This document shows, one piece after another, positions 5,440-11,293 of a stretch of DNA of 17,483 nt. The stretch's first letter is position 1, and each line of letters opens with the position of its first letter. Source of the DNA: Propionibacterium sp. GTDB lineage: Bacteria; Actinomycetota; Actinomycetes; Propionibacteriales; Propionibacteriaceae. The position numbers and the translations under genes were made by a program. A model generated the notes under the pieces. The model was given only the letters and a program-made list of their open reading frames with translations, was not told the DNA's origin and did no database searches. The stretch covers positions 1 through 17,483 of the forward strand of contig DURG01000073.1 in assembly GCA_012837465.1 (NCBI GenBank), in the 5' to 3' direction.

Positions 5440-6329
5440 AGATCCTGTCCGAACCGGAGTGGCGCCTCCGTGCCGGGGAACACCGGGAACGCGTGGAGGC
5501 CGAACTGGCCGAGGTGGTCTGGCGCCGCGACCGCGGGCTGAAGCACCCCGTCGACGACTTCCTGTTCCACTATTACAACCTGCGGCCCAGCCACCTCGCC
5601 CGGTGGCATCCGGGCATCGGCGTCGGGCTCGAGGGCGGCCAAGGGTTCGCCGGAGGTCAGTTCCACACGACGACAGGTGGCCTGACCACCTTCGTCGGCG
5701 GAGCATTCCTGGCGAAGCGCGGCGGCACGGTTGCCACGGCCCACGAACTGCTCAGCGCGACGGCGGGCAGGCAGCCCCGGTTCGGGTGCTTCGGGATGCA
5801 TGAGTGGGCCATGGTCTACCGTCTCGAGCCGGGAGAGACCCGCCATCCGTACCTGAAGCTGCGCTTCGCTCCCGAGGAGGTGGCCCGCATCGTGGAGCAG
5901 GTGGGGTGCCGTTGCTCCCACTTCGACGCCTTCCGCTTCTTCACGGGCCCGGCAAAGCCGCTCAACCTGCTGCAGCCCACCCGGGAGACCCAGCGCGAGC
6001 TTGACCAACCCGGCTGCCTGCACGTGAACATGGACCTCTACCGCTGGGCTGGGAAGCTCTCCCCGGCAGTGGCCTCCGAACTGCTGTTCGAGACCTATCT
6101 GCTCGCCCGCGACATCCGAGAGGTGGACATGCGGGCCTCCGCGTACGACCTGCTGGAGTGGGGTTACGAACCCATCAAGGTGGAGACCCCGGTGGGGCGG
6201 GCGGAGTACGTCGCCCACCAGCGGGAGTTCGCTCGGCGGGCGGAGCCGCTGCGTCGGCAGTTGCTGGAAGTGACCACCATGCTGAACTCATGTCAACCAA
6301 GCGGGGCGGTGGTGCGTATTCAAGGGTGA
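5436..6329 (+). CDS. Protein of the actinobacterial '3-methyladenine DNA glycosylase' family
   Basis: A 297-residue protein resembling actinobacterial proteins that databases label 3-methyladenine DNA glycosylase. The family hallmark HPVDDFLFHYYNLRPSHLAR, followed by a WHPG element, is at residues 34-59. It has a His/Trp/Tyr-rich N-terminal half and a helical C-terminal half. I see neither the helix-hairpin-helix/Asp signature of AlkA-type enzymes nor features of the AAG fold, so the enzymatic label is doubtful. The start ATG (5436) overlaps the metallopeptidase stop by ATGA; an in-frame ATG at 5400 lies inside that gene and is less likely. Cotranscription with a DUF45 metallopeptidase may be a useful functional hint. 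Confidence 0.75.
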   Translation: MKILSEPEWRLRAGEHRERVEAELAEVVWRRDRGLKHPVDDFLFHYYNLRPSHLARWHPGIGVGLEGGQGFAGGQFHTTTGGLTTFVGGAFLAKRGGTVATAHELLSATAGRQPRFGCFGMHEWAMVYRLEPGETRHPYLKLRFAPEEVARIVEQVGCRCSHFDAFRFFTGPAKPLNLLQPTRETQRELDQPGCLHVNMDLYRWAGKLSPAVASELLFETYLLARDIREVDMRASAYDLLEWGYEPIKVETPVGRAEYVAHQREFARRAEPLRRQLLEVTTMLNSCQPSGAVVRIQG

Positions 6330-6335
6330 GACCCC

Positions 6336-6343
6336 AAGGAGGG
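6336..6343 (+). promoter_or_regulatory. Strong ribosome binding site for the L,D-transpeptidase gene
   Basis: AAGGAGGG is nearly a full anti-Shine-Dalgarno match and sits 4 nt before ATG 6348. A second candidate, GAGG at 6431-6434, lies 6 nt before an in-frame GTG at 6441, from which the protein would begin directly with a textbook lipoprotein signal peptide. The stronger site favours 6348, but both starts are plausible. Confidence 0.6.
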
Positions 6344-6347
6344 CGCC

Positions 6348-7679
6348 ATGTCCACCACCGCAGCGTGTCACACCACTCGCAACGCAGACCAGCCGTATCC
6401 TGCTCCTGACCGCACCGCCCTTCCCCCTGCGAGGTTCACTGTGTTCTCCGTGCCCCGGCTACGACGCGCCGGCGTCGTGCTCGCCGCCGTGCTCAGCCTC
6501 ACTGCCGCCGCGTGCGCCCCAGAGGCATACGTTCCTGAAGCGGTGCCCGTGGCCAATCAGGGCGCCCATGACGAACCCATCGTCGACACGCCGGAACCCA
6601 CCCCCGCTGCGGAACCCACGATCATGCCCATCGTGGTGGAGGAGCCCAGCGTCGAAGCGACCGTGGAACCCACCGTCGAGGTGACGGCCGAGCCCACGCC
6701 CGAGCCGTCCGTGGCCCAGCCCAGCGAGGAGAGCACTGCGGAGCCGGTGACGACCGAGACTCCGGAGGTCGTGCCCGCCGCCCCGGCCATCCTCGAAGCC
6801 GGCGACGACAACGAACAGGTGCGCGAGCTACAACACCGCCTCCTCCAGATCAATTGGTTCCACGGCAAGATCACCAGCACCTACGGTGACGCGACGCGCC
6901 TCGCCGTCGAAGGCTTCCAAGTTAAGCGCGGCCTGCCCGGCACCGGCGAGGTCGACCAGGCCACCTGGGATCGGCTGCTCGACATGACGCGCATGCCCAC
7001 CCATGACGAGATGCACAACGTCATGTTGCCCGGCCCGGCGCTGCTCTTCGAGGGCAACGAGGGCGACGGCGTCAAGGACGTCCAGGCCCGCCTCAAGCAA
7101 CTCAAGTGGTACTTCGAGAAGATCGACGGGGTCTTCGGCCCCAAGACGGTCGAGGCCGTCGAAGGCTTCCAGGCCAAGCGCGAGATCCCCGTGACCGGCG
7201 AAGTGGACCAGCGCACGCTGGACAGGTTGTACTCGATGAGCCGCAAGCCCACCACCGATGAACTCAACAACGTCACACCCAAGCCCAAGGGCGAGGAACC
7301 CCTCCGCCTGGACGACCGCTGCCTGCAGGGCCGCGTGGTGTGCGTGTCGAAGAGCCAGCGCAAGCTCGCCTGGGTCATCGACGGCAAGGTGCAGATGACC
7401 ATGGACGTGCGCTTCGGCTCGGAACTGACGCCCACGCGTGAGGGCACCTTCTCCATCGGGTGGAAGTCCCGCAACCACGTCAGCAGCCTGTATGGCTCCG
7501 AGATGCCGTACTCGCTGTTCTTCAGCGGCGGTCAGGCCGTCCACTACTCCAGCGACTTCGCCGCGCGCGGCTACAACGGCTCCTCCAAGGGGTGCGTCAA
7601 CGTGCGCGACAAGGCGGGCGCACAGACGCTCTTCGAGGCCACCCGCACCGGCGACAAGGTCGTGGTCTTCGTCGGCTAG
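6348..7679 (+). CDS. Lipoprotein L,D-transpeptidase with two peptidoglycan-binding repeats
   Basis: A 443-residue cell-envelope enzyme. Residues 36-56 form a basic-hydrophobic signal ending in LTAAAC, a lipobox-like site (Cys56). A Pro/Glu/Thr-rich linker (about 60-146) could span the wall. Two PG_binding_1 repeats follow (about 148-214 and 232-298), each with the GFQxKR core. A YkuD catalytic domain occupies about 325-443, with His399 and the nucleophile Cys416 in SSKGCVNVRD. It should form 3-3 peptidoglycan cross-links or attach wall components outside the membrane. Lys414 takes the place of the usual His in the SHGC motif. If translation starts at 6348, about 31 residues precede the signal peptide; GTG 6441 would remove them. 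It follows the previous gene by 18 bp. Confidence 0.92.
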   Translation: MSTTAACHTTRNADQPYPAPDRTALPPARFTVFSVPRLRRAGVVLAAVLSLTAAACAPEAYVPEAVPVANQGAHDEPIVDTPEPTPAAEPTIMPIVVEEPSVEATVEPTVEVTAEPTPEPSVAQPSEESTAEPVTTETPEVVPAAPAILEAGDDNEQVRELQHRLLQINWFHGKITSTYGDATRLAVEGFQVKRGLPGTGEVDQATWDRLLDMTRMPTHDEMHNVMLPGPALLFEGNEGDGVKDVQARLKQLKWYFEKIDGVFGPKTVEAVEGFQAKREIPVTGEVDQRTLDRLYSMSRKPTTDELNNVTPKPKGEEPLRLDDRCLQGRVVCVSKSQRKLAWVIDGKVQMTMDVRFGSELTPTREGTFSIGWKSRNHVSSLYGSEMPYSLFFSGGQAVHYSSDFAARGYNGSSKGCVNVRDKAGAQTLFEATRTGDKVVVFVG

Positions 7680-7715
7680 TCTGTCTGACGGATCGATCCA
7701 ATCGAAGGGAAGCTC

Positions 7716-8648
7716 GTGGAGCCCACTATTCTGCTAGCCATCGCCATGCAGGTGTTCAGCTCATTCCTGTTCGCCAGTGGCGCGATCATGCAGAGCCTGG
7801 GCGTCAAGAGCCAGTTCGACCCCAACGCCGTCGCCTCCTCCAACCGGCTCACCATCAAGGGCCTGCTGAAGCTCTTCACCGTCCCGAAGTGGGTCATCGG
7901 CCTCCTGCTGGTGTTCACCGGCGCGGCCATCCACCTCGCGGCCCTCACGTTCGCCCCAGTCTCCGTGGTGCAGCCAGTGGGCATCCTCGCGGTGCCCTGG
8001 TCGGTGATCCTGGCCTCGAAGATCCACAAGCACACCATCACAGCCAAGCTCTGGCGCGCCGTCGGCATCACCGTGCTGGGCGTGGTGGGCTTCACGGTCT
8101 TCTCCTCGCTGTTCGCGACGGGGGAGAAGTACGTGAGCTTCTCCGCGATGCTCTGGTCCTTCCTCGTGGTCTGCTTGATCTGCGTGGTGCTGTCGTTCTT
8201 CGCCACGCGGGCTGTCGCCTGGGCGAAGGCCATCCTGTGGTCGTCGGTGGGCGCCATCTTCTACGGCCTGGCCTCCGGCTTCATGAAGGCCTCCATGAAC
8301 CTCATCCAGAAGCACGACCACAGCTTCGGCTCGTGGCAGTTCATCGCCACCGTCGTGATGATGCTGCTGTGCTACGGCTTGGGTGCGTGGATGATCCAGC
8401 AGGGTTACGCCTCCGGGCCCGCCGAGATCACCGTGGGCACCATGACCACTGTGGACCCATTCGTCGCGGTGGTGTTCGGCCTCGTGGTGCTGGGCGAGGG
8501 CATGGGCATGGGTGTGGGCCCGATGATCGGCATGGTCGTCACGGGCGCCATCGCGGTCTACGGCGTGGCCATGCTCTCCAAGGACCACCCCGACGCCATC
8601 GAGGAGCGTCGCCGGGCCGAGGCAGCCATCGCCAACGCGGACGCCTAG
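7716..8648 (+). CDS. DMT-superfamily transporter, NIPA-like
   Basis: A 310-residue polytopic membrane protein with about nine or ten hydrophobic helices in two similar halves, the EamA/DMT layout. The FASGAIMQSLGVK start and VSVVQPVGIL segment resemble the actinobacterial branch near the NIPA magnesium-transporter-like proteins. The substrate cannot be set from sequence. The start is GTG 7716 with AAGGGA five bases before. A charged tail rich in Glu, Arg and Ala lies in the cytoplasm. It is 36 bp after the transpeptidase gene and may be cotranscribed. Its TAG stop shares CTAG (8645-8648) with the convergent gene. Confidence 0.85.
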   Translation: MEPTILLAIAMQVFSSFLFASGAIMQSLGVKSQFDPNAVASSNRLTIKGLLKLFTVPKWVIGLLLVFTGAAIHLAALTFAPVSVVQPVGILAVPWSVILASKIHKHTITAKLWRAVGITVLGVVGFTVFSSLFATGEKYVSFSAMLWSFLVVCLICVVLSFFATRAVAWAKAILWSSVGAIFYGLASGFMKASMNLIQKHDHSFGSWQFIATVVMMLLCYGLGAWMIQQGYASGPAEITVGTMTTVDPFVAVVFGLVVLGEGMGMGVGPMIGMVVTGAIAVYGVAMLSKDHPDAIEERRRAEAAIANADA

Positions 8649-9286
8649 GAGCCCTTCACCGGCAGCGCGTTGAGCGCCACCCGGCCGGACGGCGTGGTCA
8701 GCACGATCGTGGAATCGGCGTTGGGCATGAGGAACGTCACGTTGCCCTCGTACGGGTTCTCCACGCTGGCGCCGAACGCCCGCATGTCCACCGGGTCATA
8801 GCTGAGACGGGTCTCGTTGGTGAAGGCGAACACCGCGAAGGCGTACTCCCCGTGCTCCACCTCCACCCGGATCCTGAGGTCTAGCCGGTCACCGTCCCAC
8901 GAGTGGTCGAGAATCTCGAAGATCCCGTCACCGTTGCCCTCGAAGGGGATGAAGTTGCCAGTGCGCTCAGGGCTGGGCTCCATCGTGGCGGTGGCGGCAG
9001 GGGTGGCCGACTGATCCGGGCCCGAGCCACCGAAGAACTGCATGCCGATGACGATGGCCGCGATCAACGCCACCACGCCGAGCACCGCGAAGAGTGCCGC
9101 GTTGGAACGCTTGGGTGGCTCCAGTTCCTCGTAGGAGGGCGGTGGGGGAGCCTGGTGGCCGAACGGCTGCCGGGGGTCTCGCCCTTGGGCGTCCTGGAAC
9201 TGCTGGGGCTGCCAGGACGGGTCCTGTGACGCCCACGGCGAGTTGGGGTTGCCATTCCCCCGCGGGGGCCACTGCGAGTTGCTCAT
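8645..9286 (-). CDS. Single-pass membrane protein with proline-rich cytoplasmic N-terminus
   Basis: A 213-residue protein in three parts. Residues 1-60 form a Pro/Gln/Asn-rich, low-complexity cytoplasmic stretch. One membrane helix lies at about 62-83. A Thr/Ala linker and a strand-rich outer domain of about 100 residues follow. The outer domain resembles, only loosely, the immunoglobulin-like DUF4352 type of surface domain. I cannot assign a function. The start has GAGG upstream on the minus strand. It follows the DUF4192 gene by 27 bp, so the two are probably one operon. The end overlaps the convergent transporter gene by 4 bp with no room for a terminator. Confidence 0.78.
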   Translation of the reverse strand: MSNSQWPPRGNGNPNSPWASQDPSWQPQQFQDAQGRDPRQPFGHQAPPPPSYEELEPPKRSNAALFAVLGVVALIAAIVIGMQFFGGSGPDQSATPAATATMEPSPERTGNFIPFEGNGDGIFEILDHSWDGDRLDLRIRVEVEHGEYAFAVFAFTNETRLSYDPVDMRAFGASVENPYEGNVTFLMPNADSTIVLTTPSGRVALNALPVKGS

Positions 9287-9313
9287 GATGCCTCACAGCG
9301 TACTTGGCGCCCT

Positions 9314-10216
9314 TCAATCCTCGTCCCACTTCTGCGGCGGGATGCCCTTCTGGTGCACGTCGGCCAGCATGGCGCCGATCGGGTGGCGGGGATCGAGCGA
9401 GGCCATCTGCTCGATGCAGGCCGTGGCTTGCGCGCCGCGCCCGGCAAGCCAGGAGGCGACCCCCAGCAGTGCGACCACCGTCGGTTCCATGAGGTGCGGG
9501 GCCACTCTCCGCGCCGCCGCGAGGTTGCCCCAGAAGCACTCGGCGTTGGAGGTGTTGATCCTCGCGATGATCGCGCCGGCGTGGTCCTCGTCCTGGAGCA
9601 GGCAAGCCAGTGTCAACGCATCGCGCCCCGTCACGGCGGGCTCGGCCTCGGCCAGGCTGCGCAGGAGATCCAGCGACTCTTCCGGCGCCAACGATGTCAG
9701 CCGGTCCATCACGGCGGCGACATCCGTGGGATCCGGGGGTTCCCACTCCGTGACGGGGGCGATCGCCTCCTCGCGGGAGGCGCTGATGTTCACGCCCGAG
9801 TACACGGCCTGCGCCGTGATGGTGCTGCAGTCGGGATCGAATGGGAAGGGGCCCTCGCCGTCGATGAGCGACCAGTACCTGGTGCCGTCGGTGACGAGGG
9901 CCTCCGCGACCCGGGAACGGCCCACGATGTCCGCGGCCTCCGTGACGGAGATGCTGGCCAGTTCGGGATCCTGTGAGTAGCCGAGGATGAAGAAGTCACA
10001 CTCGCCGATGTTGGCCGCGGCGTTCAGCACCTGGTCTGCCGCTTGGTCGAAGTGGGTCAGGAACCAGTCTGCATCGAGGCGGGCGGAGAAGTTCACCACG
10101 TTGCCCTTCATCGCGATGACGACGACCGACTCGGTGGGGTGGAAGGTGAAGAGGTAGGAGGGCAGTGCCAGGAGGTCTGCCCGCGAGTTGCTGCGGAGCA
10201 CTGGGATGGCTGTCAT
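9314..10216 (-). CDS. DUF4192 domain-containing protein
   Basis: A 300-residue soluble protein that matches the actinobacterial DUF4192 family. It opens with the typical LRSNSRADLLALPSYLF segment followed by HPTESVVVIAMKG (residues 7-38). The C-terminal part (about 200-290) is helical and TPR-like, with the ACLLQDEDHAGA, WGNLAAARRVAP and WLAGRGAQATA segments. DUF4192 proteins have no firm function. The start ATG at 10216 has only a weak G-rich ribosome site. The gene diverges from the pfkB-type kinase across a 91-bp region holding a DnaA box and a small inverted repeat. It is the first gene of a two-gene operon. Confidence 0.88.
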   Translation of the reverse strand: MTAIPVLRSNSRADLLALPSYLFTFHPTESVVVIAMKGNVVNFSARLDADWFLTHFDQAADQVLNAAANIGECDFFILGYSQDPELASISVTEAADIVGRSRVAEALVTDGTRYWSLIDGEGPFPFDPDCSTITAQAVYSGVNISASREEAIAPVTEWEPPDPTDVAAVMDRLTSLAPEESLDLLRSLAEAEPAVTGRDALTLACLLQDEDHAGAIIARINTSNAECFWGNLAAARRVAPHLMEPTVVALLGVASWLAGRGAQATACIEQMASLDPRHPIGAMLADVHQKGIPPQKWDED

Positions 10217-10252
10217 GCCCCCACTGTTGGCAAAACGGGCACCGAATCACCA

Positions 10253-10264
10253 CGGACTTGTCCG
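10253..10264. repeat. Perfect 12-bp inverted repeat CGGAC-TT-GTCCG
   Basis: Two 5-bp arms with a 2-bp centre lie in the divergent region between the DUF4192 gene and the sugar kinase gene, two bases before a DnaA box. It could be an operator for either gene. No known regulator is implied by the motif. Confidence 0.3.
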
Positions 10265-10266
10265 AC

Positions 10267-10275
10267 TGTGGATAA
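10267..10275 (-). promoter_or_regulatory. Perfect DnaA box
   Basis: TGTGGATAA here is the exact reverse complement of the consensus DnaA box TTATCCACA. It lies about 20 bp upstream of the kinase -10 box, overlapping where the -35 would be. A single box is not an origin; DnaA-dependent regulation or a titration site is possible. DnaA binding is inferred from the exact match. Confidence 0.5.
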
Positions 10276-10295
10276 CTCGACGGCGGGCAGTGCCG

Positions 10296-10301
10296 TAGAT
10301 T
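10296..10301 (+). promoter_or_regulatory. Candidate -10 box of the sugar kinase gene
   Basis: TAGATT ends 6 nt before ATG 10308, so the transcript would begin at or next to the start codon. No ribosome binding site is present before the ATG, which agrees with a leaderless mRNA. A clear -35 is missing. Confidence 0.5.
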
Positions 10302-10307
10302 GCTGCC

Positions 10308-11231
10308 ATGCGTTTCGTTGTGTGTGGAGAAGCACTCATTGACCTGATGCCCGAGGAACAGGTGTCCCCGGCCGAGAGCCGGTGGATCGCCCGGTCCGGG
10401 GGTGGGCCGTTCAACACGGCCACCGCGCTGGCGAAGCTGGGGCAGGACACCCACTTCCTCGGCCGCCTCAGCACCGATGCCTTCGGCCGGCAGCTGCGCA
10501 GCCACCTCGAGGCCGCCGATGTCCACCTCGACCTGGCCGTGAGCACCGACGAGGCCACCTCGGTTGCCGTCGTCTCGCTGGACGAGGACGGCAAGGCCAG
10601 CTACTTCTTCCACTTCGACCAGACCTCCAACTTCAACTGGCGCAAGGGTGAGTTCCCGACGTTGGAGGGGGACGACTGGCTCCACTTCGGCTCCATCGGC
10701 TCGGTGATCGGACCCGGCGCCAAGCGGATCCTGGAGTTCGTGCGCGCCACCGAGGCCATGATCAGCTTCGACATCAACGTGCGCCCCACCACGCTGCCGG
10801 ACCGGGCCGAGTACTTCGGCCTCGTGTTGGACCTCATGACGGCCGTGGGCCGCAACCACGGCATCGTCAAGGCCAGCGACGAGGACATCGCCTGGCTCGT
10901 TGACGACGACACCGATCCGCTGGCCTACGCCGGCGCCTGGGCCGAGGAATTCGGTCTGGCCATGTTCGTCGTCACACTGGGACCCGACGGTGCCGCCGCG
11001 GTCAAGCCAGACGGCCGAGTGATCCGCGTGCCCGGACGCTCCGTGGGCGTCGTGGACACCGTCGGGGCCGGCGACACGTTCATGGCCGGCTTCCTCTCCG
11101 GGTACGCCTCGGACCCCGAGGACGTGGCCGGCGCCCTGGACCGCGGCACCGCGGCCGCAGCTATCGTCTGCACCCGCAAGGGCGCACAGCCTCCCACCGC
11201 CGCCGAGGTCGACGCGTTCATCGCGCACTGA
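10308..11231 (+). CDS. PfkB-family carbohydrate kinase (fructokinase-like)
   Basis: A 307-residue cytosolic sugar kinase of the ribokinase/PfkB superfamily. It starts with CGEALIDLMP (Asp12 for substrate) and has GGGPFNTATALAKLG (31-45). FDINVRP lies at 154-160, and the ATP-binding and catalytic motif DTVGAGDTFMAGFL at 250-263, with Asp256 as the catalytic base. The GEALIDL opening and GPFN motif are closest to fructokinases, though 2-keto-3-deoxygluconate kinase and others share them. It would phosphorylate a sugar with ATP. It has no sugar-transporter neighbours here. The gene ends 62 bp before leuS, which appears to have its own promoter. Confidence 0.9.
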   Translation: MRFVVCGEALIDLMPEEQVSPAESRWIARSGGGPFNTATALAKLGQDTHFLGRLSTDAFGRQLRSHLEAADVHLDLAVSTDEATSVAVVSLDEDGKASYFFHFDQTSNFNWRKGEFPTLEGDDWLHFGSIGSVIGPGAKRILEFVRATEAMISFDINVRPTTLPDRAEYFGLVLDLMTAVGRNHGIVKASDEDIAWLVDDDTDPLAYAGAWAEEFGLAMFVVTLGPDGAAAVKPDGRVIRVPGRSVGVVDTVGAGDTFMAGFLSGYASDPEDVAGALDRGTAAAAIVCTRKGAQPPTAAEVDAFIAH

Positions 11232-11235
11232 GGGA

Positions 11236-11264
11236 TATAGTGAGTCACCGCGCCGACTGGCGCG
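11236..11264 (+). promoter_or_regulatory. Candidate leuS promoter and 5' hairpin
   Basis: TATAGT (11236-11241) is a good -10 box just after the kinase stop; the -35 is weak. A start near 11248 would place a perfect 6-bp hairpin, CGCGCC-GACT-GGCGCG (11249-11264), at the very 5' end of the mRNA. The leader then runs unstructured to the ribosome site AGGAGA at 11282-11287. No T-box features or leucine-rich leader peptide are seen. Confidence 0.45.
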
Positions 11265-11293
11265 TCAACAGTTGTGCAATCAGGAGACAAGTC

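Noticed and set aside
7460..8884. 474-codon plus-strand open frame across the transpeptidase and transporter genes
   Set aside because: It is Arg/His/Gly-rich with no domain, and two well-supported genes occupy other frames.
9996..11228. 410-codon minus-strand open frame opposite the sugar kinase
   Set aside because: Antisense shadow; the kinase frame carries every family motif.
11240..11293. Upstream in-frame GTG for LeuS
   Set aside because: It overlaps the -10 box and lies before the strong AGGAGA site that serves GTG 11294.
11242..11293. T-box riboswitch or leucine leader peptide before leuS
   Set aside because: The leader is about 50 nt, with no specifier loop, no T-box sequence and no run of leucine codons.
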